From Sulfurimonas sp. (lineage in GTDB: Bacteria > Campylobacterota > Campylobacteria > Campylobacterales > Sulfurimonadaceae), in the NCBI GenBank assembly GCA_022712775.1, contig JAFLJZ010000115.1:1-19648 (forward strand): a stretch of DNA of 19,648 nt, given 5' to 3'. Below, piece by piece: positions 1 through 6,304 of the stretch. Position 1 is the stretch's first letter. The number at the start of each line of letters is the position of its first letter. A model generated the notes under the pieces. That model was not told the origin of the DNA. It saw only the letters and a program-made list of their open reading frames with translations, and did not search any database. The translations under genes and the position numbers were made by a program.

Positions 1-301
1 CTTTTTTGTGATCTGCATCTGTCGTTCTGATAAACTTGTCATAACATATTTCAAATTCATCCCAAAGATTTTTAAATGTAGCAGAAATTTCATCAGCAAA
101 TTCTTGCGTAGGTTTTCCATTCTTTTGTGCTGATTCTTCTATCTTTTGACCATGTTCATCAGTTCCAGTTAAAAAGTAAGTATCTTCACCTTTTAACTTC
201 TCATATCTAGTCATAGTATCGGCAATAAAAGTAGTGTAAGCATGCCCGATGTGAGCCTCGCCATTAACATAGTATATAGGTGTTGTTATATATTTACTCA
301 T
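1..301 (-). CDS. metG: Methionyl-tRNA synthetase, N-terminal part (gene runs off the window)
   Basis: Reading the minus strand from the ATG at 301 gives an open frame of 100 codons that leaves the window. It begins MSKYITTPIYYVNGEAHIGH, which is the start of a class I methionyl-tRNA synthetase: the HIGH ATP-binding motif is at residues 17-20, and the stretch FLTGTDEHGQKIE, also a MetRS hallmark, follows about 35 residues later. The enzyme charges tRNA(Met), including initiator tRNA, in the cytosol. The KMSKS loop and anticodon-binding domain lie outside the window. It sits 21 bp downstream of the small Cys protein gene and is probably co-transcribed with it and fbp. Identification is firm; completeness cannot be judged. 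Confidence 0.96.
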   Translation of the reverse strand, partial: MSKYITTPIYYVNGEAHIGHAYTTFIADTMTRYEKLKGEDTYFLTGTDEHGQKIEESAQKNGKPTQEFADEISATFKNLWDEFEICYDKFIRTTDADHKK

Positions 302-322
302 TTAATAATTATCCTTAATTGT

Positions 323-526
323 TTAGAATTCAAAACCGCCAGTATCGCCCTTAGACATACTGTTGTATACTGACTTGATATAGTCAGTTCTTAGTTCACA
401 AGATAGATAGTGCTCGCAATCACTACAGCTCTTTAAAGCTTTTTGGACTTGACAAGCTTGGAGTTTAATCAGCATCTCATCAAGATGCTGTTCAAATTTG
501 TCTTTGCTTTTAGCTATTTCTTGCAT
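323..526 (-). CDS. Small cysteine-containing protein of unknown function
   Basis: A 67-aa soluble protein whose ATG lies inside the end of fbp (17-bp overlap), preceded by an AAAGAAG ribosome binding site. It has four cysteines, C25, C34, C37 and C43, arranged C-x8-C-x2-C-x5-C, which could bind a metal; no known zinc-finger family is recognised. The N-terminal half is likely helical and charged. No signal peptide or membrane segment is visible. Its position between fbp and metG, with overlap on one side and 21 bp on the other, suggests one transcript and translational coupling to fbp. I recall small proteins in this position in related genomes but cannot name a function. Confidence 0.8.
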   Translation of the reverse strand: MQEIAKSKDKFEQHLDEMLIKLQACQVQKALKSCSDCEHYLSCELRTDYIKSVYNSMSKGDTGGFEF

Positions 527-1352
527 AAACTTCTTTTACTCTTGTAATTTCATAGTTTGAACCAAAGAAACAAACTGCCGTATCGTGAATATGTGCATGA
601 CCTAATGTCATAAGGTCGTTTTTACCGTCGATTGCCCCACCACCACATTTTTCAAAAATAAATGCAAATGGAAATACTTCAAATAGACGACGTAGTTTAC
701 CTTCTGGCTTATCGCTTGTAGCTGGATATGAAAATAATCCACCACCTTTAAGCAGAAGCTGATGAAGGTCAGGAACCATTCCACCTGAATAGCGTAAACG
801 ATAGCCTTCTTTAAAGAAACCATCTATCATTTCTTTATGATACGGTGCCCAATTCTGTTGTGTCCCACCCGGAGCCATTAATTTACCTTTTTCACCCAGA
901 CGAATCTCTTTAACAAATTCAAATTCACCAGCTTGAAGAAGATAAAGTTTTGTTTTGTTTTCTGCAAATACCATCTCAACACGAGGACCGTATACCACAT
1001 AACATGAAGCTACCATGTGCGCAGTTCCAAATTGATTCTCATATATTCCAAAGATAGAACCAACACTTAGGTTTACATCTACAAGTGATGAACCATCAAG
1101 TGGATCATAAGCGATGAAATACTTTCCATCTGGGTGAAATTGATCTTCATACTCTTTTTCTTCACTTGCAATCGTATTTATAGATGTAACTTTTGAAAAC
1201 TCTTCTTCAATGATCATATCACATTGAATATCAAGTTGAAGCTGTGTTTCTCCCGAGCTATTTTCTTTTTGTGAATAGCCTATATCTTTTACATCGATTG
1301 CATCTTTAATTCGTATGGCACTTCTTTGAATTGCGTCAAATATATCTCTCAC
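510..1352 (-). CDS. fbp: Class I fructose-1,6-bisphosphatase
   Basis: A 280-aa cytosolic enzyme that hydrolyses fructose-1,6-bisphosphate to fructose-6-phosphate in gluconeogenesis and, in autotrophs, carbon assimilation. Metal-binding residues are visible: E64/E65 in ASEEKE and the DPLDGSS motif at residues 83-89. The substrate-binding stretches [13 protein letters not shown] and [19 protein letters not shown] lie in the C-terminal half. It is shorter than the E. coli enzyme (about 330 aa). The start is GTG at 1352, eight bases after a strong AGGAG; that ribosome binding site lies inside the left arm of the 33-bp inverted repeat described separately. The gene overlaps the next small gene by 17 bp and is probably transcribed on to metG. 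Confidence 0.95.
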   Translation of the reverse strand: MRDIFDAIQRSAIRIKDAIDVKDIGYSQKENSSGETQLQLDIQCDMIIEEEFSKVTSINTIASEEKEYEDQFHPDGKYFIAYDPLDGSSLVDVNLSVGSIFGIYENQFGTAHMVASCYVVYGPRVEMVFAENKTKLYLLQAGEFEFVKEIRLGEKGKLMAPGGTQQNWAPYHKEMIDGFFKEGYRLRYSGGMVPDLHQLLLKGGGLFSYPATSDKPEGKLRRLFEVFPFAFIFEKCGGGAIDGKNDLMTLGHAHIHDTAVCFFGSNYEITRVKEVYARNS

Positions 1353-1407
1353 CCTAGTATCTCCTCATAAATAAACCCATTTTTTAGCGACAAGTAAATA
1401 TTTCTAG

Positions 1408-1467
1408 TACAAGGCAGATTTTTGCAGGGCTATAAATATAGCTCAAGAAAATCTAACGAAGTAATAG
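1408..1467 (+). repeat. Core repeat copy A of the foldback element
   Basis: A 60-bp unit that starts TACAAGGCA and ends AACGAAGTAATAG. It shares both ends and the middle TCAAGA with copy B read on the minus strand, with several substitutions and small gaps between them. It contains a short internal stem, GCTATA-AA-TATAGC. Its flanks are the 15-bp inverted pair 1387-1401 / 1470-1484. Confidence 0.75.
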
Positions 1468-1508
1468 GGATATTTACTTATCGCCCTTCGGGAAGATTAA
1501 AAAGAGGG

Positions 1509-1569
1509 CTACTACTTCGTTAAAAACTCTTGAATTAGACTAGCTAGTTCTGCGAGTATTTGCCTTGTA
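1509..1569 (-). repeat. Core repeat copy B of the foldback element
   Basis: Read on the minus strand this begins TACAAGGCA and ends AACGAAGTAGTAG, the same ends as copy A apart from one base. It is flanked by a different inverted pair (1492-1511 / 1571-1590) rich in AGAGGGC, unlike the flanks of copy A. Confidence 0.75.
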
Positions 1570-1619
1570 TTAGCCCTCTTTTTAAACTTCTAAAAAATGG
1601 GTTTATTTATGAGGAGATA

Positions 1620-2123
1620 CTACACTTCCTTTGCATTTTTTAATATCCATGAAATCACTTCATCTGGATTATTTAGGTCTAAAACATCAACATCTTTAGG
1701 TAGTTGATATTCTTCTAGATTAATAGTTGTATCTATCGCTAAAGCATTCATATATGGGAAATAATCACTATCAAGTGAATTTCTAAATATACTGATTCTA
1801 GGAAGCGGAAGATTTTTTAAACCCTCAACTAGTAAAATATCAAAATCATCAAAAAGTCTAATCATTTCATCAAGGTCTTCACTTTTTCTAGAAAAGTAAG
1901 TTGTCCTACTTGGAGAGGTGACAATAACCTCTGCACCCGTACTAGAAAACTTATAGCTATCTTTTCCTTCCACATCAAATCTGGCTTTATCACCCGGATC
2001 ATGTTTGACTATAGCTACCTTTTTATCATACTCATTAATCAGTTTTCGTGCAACCTTTAGTATAAGGGTTGTTTTACCACTATTTGATGGTCCCGTAAAT
2101 GCGATGGCTAATCTTTTGCTCAA
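1620..2123 (-). CDS. mobB: Molybdopterin-guanine dinucleotide biosynthesis adapter MobB
   Basis: A 167-aa P-loop GTPase-like protein that assists MobA in attaching GMP to molybdopterin, forming the cofactor of DMSO-reductase-family enzymes. The Walker A motif GPSNSGKT is at residues 11-18, followed by KHDPGDKARFD, typical of MobB, and ILLVEGLKNLPLPRI at about residues 95-110, the Walker B-like and VEG-K signature. Length matches the family (about 165-175 aa). Its stop codon (TAG, 1620-1622) forms the end of the right arm of the 33-bp inverted repeat. Downstream, across the repeat, is fbp on the same strand. The gene is divergent from the lipoprotein gene at 2224. Confidence 0.93.
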   Translation of the reverse strand: MSKRLAIAFTGPSNSGKTTLILKVARKLINEYDKKVAIVKHDPGDKARFDVEGKDSYKFSSTGAEVIVTSPSRTTYFSRKSEDLDEMIRLFDDFDILLVEGLKNLPLPRISIFRNSLDSDYFPYMNALAIDTTINLEEYQLPKDVDVLDLNNPDEVISWILKNAKEV

Positions 2124-2189
2124 TTATATACTCTCATGTAAAATTTAATTGATTATACAAAATCATCGTTAAAAACTTGTTTAATAAGC

Positions 2190-2207
2190 TATAATTCTTT
2201 TTATAAT
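2190..2207 (+). promoter_or_regulatory. Likely promoter of the lipoprotein gene
   Basis: Two overlapping candidates for a TATAAT -10 box (2190-2195 and 2202-2207) lie 17-34 bp before the ATG at 2224, in an A/T-rich stretch with no clear -35 box, as is usual in Campylobacterota. The ribosome binding site GAGGAA follows. Confidence 0.45.
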
Positions 2208-2223
2208 TTTACGAGGAATAGAT

Positions 2224-2697
2224 ATGAAATATTTTTTAACAAGCTTAGCTATAGTTTTTTTATTTACAGGTTGTACTACAAGAAACGCCTTTAGTGAGTT
2301 AAATATCACAACAGAACAAGAAATGGCGATAGAAAATACTTTAAGTTGGAAAATAGTCTCTTCAGATAAAGTAGAAGGTGTGTTTTCAGCAATTTACTTA
2401 AACAATATTTATAAAAATATCGATAAAAACACAAATATATTTTATATTTCTATGTATTTAAAAACACAAGACCAAAATTTTAGCGTAACACTTAATGAAC
2501 AAGTTCTTCAGGATATTGTAATACTAGATAAAAACAATAAATACAAAAAGCTTTTATCTATAGAAAATGACTGGAGAAATGATTACCTTGTTTCATTCAA
2601 AAATGATGAAAATAACAATAGCAATCAGCTTATTTTGAAGATCGATAGCGGTCCGTTTTCATCGGGTCCGTTAAACTACTTAAAAGATCAACAATAG
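2224..2697 (+). CDS. Putative lipoprotein of unknown function
   Basis: A 157-aa protein with a short lipoprotein signal peptide: positive start MKY, a hydrophobic stretch and the lipobox FTGC with Cys17 as the predicted lipidated residue. The mature part is hydrophilic, Asn/Lys-rich and probably beta-rich (ILDKNNKYKKLL, SVTLNEQVLQDIVIL). No domain is recognised. A GAGGAA ribosome binding site is six bases before the ATG. The last 68 bp overlap the 3' end of slt on the other strand, so the two reading frames share DNA antisense to each other. It stands alone as a single transcription unit, divergent from mobB. Confidence 0.75.
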   Translation: MKYFLTSLAIVFLFTGCTTRNAFSELNITTEQEMAIENTLSWKIVSSDKVEGVFSAIYLNNIYKNIDKNTNIFYISMYLKTQDQNFSVTLNEQVLQDIVILDKNNKYKKLLSIENDWRNDYLVSFKNDENNNSNQLILKIDSGPFSSGPLNYLKDQQ

Positions 2698-4261
2698 AAA
2701 CTTCTTCACCGAGGATTTTTTTATACATTATATAGTTTGACAAAACTCTCTTCCCATACTCTCTACTTTCTTTATTTGACATCAGCTCCATACTTAAATA
2801 TGGCTCATAGCTTCCCTTTGTAAAGGTTCCAGCTAGAAGATGCTTTTTAAAATACCCTAAACCACCATTGTAAGAATAGGCAATAAAAAGAGGGTGATAG
2901 TATGTTTTTCTTAACCATTTTAGATGCTTAAGTGCGTATTTAATATTGTACTCAGGAATAAACATATCGTTGTAACAAGTAATAGGATTTTTCATTCTTT
3001 TACTTAAATCATCTGTTACAAAGGGCATAATTTGCATTAAGCCAAGAGCAAAAGAGCGAGAAAGTGCAGATGGAATTAGATTACTTTCTTGACGCATAAG
3101 TGCGTATACTAAAGCTTTTTCATCATTTGAGATTTCTGTTAAATACTCGTTATAAGGCATAATATACCCAGCAAGTTTAAAGTTATTTGCTTTTTCTAAA
3201 ATGTATGACTGAACAGATGCCATATCTTTTTGCTTGTATTTCTCCGCTAGATTAAGAAGCTCTTCTTTTGGAGTGTTTTTAATCTCTTTTACAATTGCAT
3301 TCCACACAAAAGGATCACAAATGTTCTTTTTACTCTTTTCATCTGTAACTTCTACATAAGAAAAATAATTTAAAACCTCTAAACCTAGTTTTTCTTTTGC
3401 ATAAAGAGAATATATGTTTATATCATCACTTGAGCTCAGTTCATCTAAATACGTTTTATTTTTACTTGCTTGATACATCCAAAAGATACTTTTATCAACA
3501 TTTATTTTTCGAGATGCCACTTGCTTAGAGAGCTGTAAATGCTCTACTGCTCGCTTTGGTTGTTTATAACGAAGATGATTAAGTGCTAAAAGAAAGTTAG
3601 AATCAGAACCAACATTTGTTCCATCAAAATTTAATAAAGCAACTTGAAGTTTATCTAACCTGTTATCATTAACAATTTTTTTGATGAGTGTAAACTTCTT
3701 CCATGAAGATGCTTCTTTAGAAAAGATATGATTTAAAAACTCTTTCGATAAATGAATATTAAGATTATTTCTTCTATGATGTGATGTAGTTCGAATATAC
3801 ATATCGAGTATAGTGTTGGAACTATAAAGGATATAGGCACTTTCAGTGTATGATTCTGCTTGAATTTTCAAAGAATCTCTTGCGGCTTTAGAATCTAGTT
3901 TTTTTAAAAGCTTTTGCCTTGAATCATCATCCATATTTAATGTTTTATAGGGATTCATAGCTAATAAAAAACAGTCTTTTTCACTAATAGAGAGTAAATC
4001 TTTTCTTCCTCTGCATTCTGCTTCTCGTAATAAAACTTTATTTTTTGATTTTTTCAAATATGCTTTTTTAACTTTATAAATATTTCCTTCCACTAAAGCA
4101 TAGGCTTTATCGGCTTGTTTTGCGGAAATATCTTGTTTTAAGTACTGCCAAATCATAAAGTTTTTCGAACGACCTGAGGGTTTTGTTTCTATGTCACTAA
4201 AGCTTATCTCTGCGTTTGAGAATGCAAAAATAAGAGGAAGAGAAAGGAGGATTTTATTCAT
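2630..4261 (-). CDS. slt: Soluble lytic murein transglycosylase (Slt family)
   Basis: A 543-aa periplasmic protein with a Sec signal peptide (MNKILLSLPLIFAFSNA). The middle is an alpha-helical superhelix of the Slt70 type, and the C-terminal catalytic domain starts near residue 380. The catalytic glutamate is E392 in MRQESNL, followed by the family motifs SFALGLMQIMP and, near residue 460, AYSYNGG. It cleaves peptidoglycan glycan strands, leaving 1,6-anhydro-MurNAc ends. No clear ribosome binding site precedes the ATG, which is three bases after the yggT stop, so translation is probably coupled. The tail after the catalytic domain overlaps the lipoprotein gene by 68 bp. Confidence 0.93.
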   Translation of the reverse strand: MNKILLSLPLIFAFSNAEISFSDIETKPSGRSKNFMIWQYLKQDISAKQADKAYALVEGNIYKVKKAYLKKSKNKVLLREAECRGRKDLLSISEKDCFLLAMNPYKTLNMDDDSRQKLLKKLDSKAARDSLKIQAESYTESAYILYSSNTILDMYIRTTSHHRRNNLNIHLSKEFLNHIFSKEASSWKKFTLIKKIVNDNRLDKLQVALLNFDGTNVGSDSNFLLALNHLRYKQPKRAVEHLQLSKQVASRKINVDKSIFWMYQASKNKTYLDELSSSDDINIYSLYAKEKLGLEVLNYFSYVEVTDEKSKKNICDPFVWNAIVKEIKNTPKEELLNLAEKYKQKDMASVQSYILEKANNFKLAGYIMPYNEYLTEISNDEKALVYALMRQESNLIPSALSRSFALGLMQIMPFVTDDLSKRMKNPITCYNDMFIPEYNIKYALKHLKWLRKTYYHPLFIAYSYNGGLGYFKKHLLAGTFTKGSYEPYLSMELMSNKESREYGKRVLSNYIMYKKILGEEVSIVDLLSSLTDPMKTDRYRSSK

Positions 4262-4264
4262 ATA

Positions 4265-4561
4265 TTAAAGTACACGGGCGATTGAAGCAAAAATATATCC
4301 ACTAAAGATAACTATCACCTGTAAAGTAATTATAATAATTAATGGTGCTAAATCAAGCCCATTAAAATTAGTACGTATAAATTTTCTTACAAAAGCGTAA
4401 GCAGGGTTTGTGATTCTATAAAGAAACTGAACAACAGGGTTATGCGGGTCGGGATTCACAAAACTTAAAAGTGCTGCAATAATTATTACCCATATATATA
4501 TTTCAATAATTCCAGTAAATAAACCGCCTAACTTTAATACCAATATACCTAAATCACTCAT
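4265..4561 (-). CDS. YggT family membrane protein
   Basis: A 98-aa integral membrane protein with two hydrophobic regions, about residues 8-36 and 72-95. Between them is the YggT signature: LLSFVNPDPHNPVVQFLYRITNP followed by a basic FVRKFIR. The family is widespread and has been linked loosely to cell envelope or division; a precise role is not known. Its ATG overlaps the gltX stop (ATGA) and slt begins three bases after its end, so the three genes form a tight operon, gltX-yggT-slt. I recall this order in related genomes. Confidence 0.9.
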   Translation of the reverse strand: MSDLGILVLKLGGLFTGIIEIYIWVIIIAALLSFVNPDPHNPVVQFLYRITNPAYAFVRKFIRTNFNGLDLAPLIIIITLQVIVIFSGYIFASIARVL

Positions 4562-5829
4562 TTAACAATCTCCCCAATATAGTTTTTTAAATACTTATAA
4601 ATTTCTGCAATCTCTGGACCATGACTAGCACCAGTAAGTATGTAACGCAAAGGTTTAGAGAAGTTTTGACCCTTAAGCCCTGTTTCTTTTATGATGTAGT
4701 TTTCAAAGTCACCGTACTTTTCAAAATAGGGTGCAGATTTAATAGTTGCAATCATAAGAGCTGATTGTTCAGTAAATTCTTCAGGAATCTCTTTTGGAGC
4801 AAATATAGCCCCTATTTTACTTTTAAGCTCTTTTGTCGTACTCACTTCTTGGAGATAAATCTTTGCTAATGCACCGATTTCTTCATCCGCAAAACCAACA
4901 TAACGAGACAATTCTTTGTTATCAAGTAATACTAAATGCTCACGGTTAATATGACGAAGCATCGCAATATCAAAGAGAGCCGGAGACTTAGATACTTTCG
5001 ATAAATCTAACCATTCCATAGAATCTCTAAGTGTAAAAATCTCTTTGGGAGGCTTATTTTCTATTGATATTAAATAATTTGATATAACTTCTGGTAAGAA
5101 ACCTTCTTCTAATAAGAACTTAACACTCCAATCCTCAGCATTTGAAATAGTTGGAAGATGTGCATACTCTACTTTTTTCTCATAGGCTAAAGAGTTTCTT
5201 ATATGCTCTTGCTTAGAAGTGTTGTGTATATGTTCTTCATCGCGAATTACTAGAGAAATATCACTTAGCATATCATCTACTGCACAAGAAAAATCATGCG
5301 TAGGAGTTTTATCTTCTGTCATAATTACAAAACTATCTACGTCTTTAGATTTAAAAGTCATTTCACCTTGGATTTTATCTGTTACAGTTATATCCTCTGT
5401 AGGCTTCGTTATACGTATAGTAAAGGGACTTGTATTATCAATAACAAGTTCGGCAGGAAGATTAGCGCAAGCGTCATCATATCTGTACGGTTCTTTATTT
5501 ACTTTTGCCTCTTCACGCTTACCTTCAAGCCATTCGGGGGAACAAAAACAAGAAAAAGCTTTTTTCTCATGCATCAACTGTAAAGCCATAGCTGTATGAA
5601 ACCGAACGCTTTCACTTTGATAAATCACTTGAGAGTATTCAATACCAAACAAGCCTAAGATGTCTAATATCTCTTTGTCTTTATCTTCTATATTTTTTTC
5701 TTTGTCTGTATCTTCAATTCTAATAATTAAATCTTCTTTTTTTTGTTTTGCAGTAATGTGATTAAATAGGGCAACTCTAAGGTTACCAATGTGCATATCA
5801 CCAGTTGGACTGGATGCAAATCTGAGCAT
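4558..5829 (-). CDS. gltX: Glutamyl-tRNA synthetase-like protein (GluRS2 type) lacking the KMSKS loop
   Basis: A 423-aa class I synthetase-like protein. Seen: the HIGH-type motif (HIGN, residues 13-16), RIEDTDKE (37-44) and a complete C-terminal anticodon-binding region ending with LTGASHGPEI. Not seen: a KMSKS motif. Where relatives have about GKKMSKRDEASS, this protein passes directly from LPTISNAED to WSVKFLLEEGF (residues 225-242), an in-frame gap of about nine or ten residues. The conserved PTYNF reads PTHDF (Tyr to His, 178) and IRGEDH reads IRDEEH. Known: Campylobacterota usually have two GluRS; GltX2 glutamylates tRNA(Gln) for GatCAB. The gltX-yggT-slt order points to GltX2. Inferred: activity is reduced, lost or changed. 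AGGAAG precedes the ATG. Confidence 0.85.
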   Translation of the reverse strand: MLRFASSPTGDMHIGNLRVALFNHITAKQKKEDLIIRIEDTDKEKNIEDKDKEILDILGLFGIEYSQVIYQSESVRFHTAMALQLMHEKKAFSCFCSPEWLEGKREEAKVNKEPYRYDDACANLPAELVIDNTSPFTIRITKPTEDITVTDKIQGEMTFKSKDVDSFVIMTEDKTPTHDFSCAVDDMLSDISLVIRDEEHIHNTSKQEHIRNSLAYEKKVEYAHLPTISNAEDWSVKFLLEEGFLPEVISNYLISIENKPPKEIFTLRDSMEWLDLSKVSKSPALFDIAMLRHINREHLVLLDNKELSRYVGFADEEIGALAKIYLQEVSTTKELKSKIGAIFAPKEIPEEFTEQSALMIATIKSAPYFEKYGDFENYIIKETGLKGQNFSKPLRYILTGASHGPEIAEIYKYLKNYIGEIVK

Positions 5830-5925
5830 GAATCTTCCTAAATATTATTTTGTCGAATTTTATCGTATTTTGGATAATAAAGCACTTCAGATGTTCACTT
5901 AATTAGTGTAATAGTGTTTTTATAT

Positions 5926-5931
5926 TACAAT
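5926..5931 (+). promoter_or_regulatory. Likely -10 box of the 113-aa gene / glnS transcript
   Basis: TACAAT in an A/T-rich context, 27 bp before the ATG at 5958, within the 128-bp divergent region between gltX and this gene. The minus-strand promoter of gltX must lie in the same region; GATAAAAT near 5857-5864 on the minus strand is a candidate. Confidence 0.4.
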
Positions 5932-5957
5932 ACGATTTAATAGAACAAAGGAATAGC

Positions 5958-6299
5958 ATGACAGAAAGTATATTGTTTGATAGAGTAAAAGAGTGGGGTG
6001 AAAAATATTCACTACAATTAGATAAATTAAGTATGGATACGGAGACTAAGCTTGCAAATGGTAACACTACTTTTGCAGGAAACCAATCAAGTTATGCTTG
6101 CCTTTCTAAAGACGATGCAGAGTACAAAACTTTGGTATTTTCTTATAGAAGTTTAATTGTATTTGCTTATGAAAACTCCATTATAGATGCTGCAGAAGCT
6201 ACAATACTTGAACCTGCGTTTATAGTGCCACCGGAGCGAGAACATGCACAAGAAGCTAAAGATTTTGTAGCTAGTCTTAACCCAGATCAAAAGGCGTAA
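5958..6299 (+). CDS. Unknown 113-aa protein upstream of glnS
   Basis: A soluble acidic protein with AAAGGA five bases before its ATG. No signal peptide, membrane segment or known motif is seen. It looks alpha-helical at both ends (ESILFDRVKEWGEKYSLQLD; REHAQEAKDFVASL) with a central region NGNTTFAGNQSSYACLSKDD. The stop is five bases before the glnS ATG, so the two genes are almost certainly one transcript. A role connected with the synthetase is possible but rests on position only. Confidence 0.75.
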   Translation: MTESILFDRVKEWGEKYSLQLDKLSMDTETKLANGNTTFAGNQSSYACLSKDDAEYKTLVFSYRSLIVFAYENSIIDAAEATILEPAFIVPPEREHAQEAKDFVASLNPDQKA

Positions 6300-6304
6300 T
6301 CATA

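Larger units (their letters stand above)
1355..1622. repeat. Nested inverted-repeat (foldback) element between mobB and fbp
   Basis: A perfect 33-bp inverted repeat forms the outer arms at 1355-1387 and 1590-1622. Inside lie two further stem pairs: 1387-1401 with 1470-1484 (14 of 15 paired) and 1492-1511 with 1571-1590 (19 of 20 paired). Each inner pair encloses one copy of a ~60-bp core; the two cores (1408-1467 plus, 1509-1569 minus) are diverged copies in opposite orientation. There is no coding capacity. The element resembles a MITE or an extended palindromic repeat, but no family is recognised. The left outer arm contains the fbp Shine-Dalgarno and the right outer arm ends across the mobB stop codon, so transcription from mobB to fbp would pass through a large hairpin. 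Confidence 0.85.

Noticed and set aside
5219..5599. 126-aa plus-strand open frame inside gltX
   Set aside because: It lies wholly antisense to a clear synthetase gene, has no ribosome binding site and no recognisable protein features.
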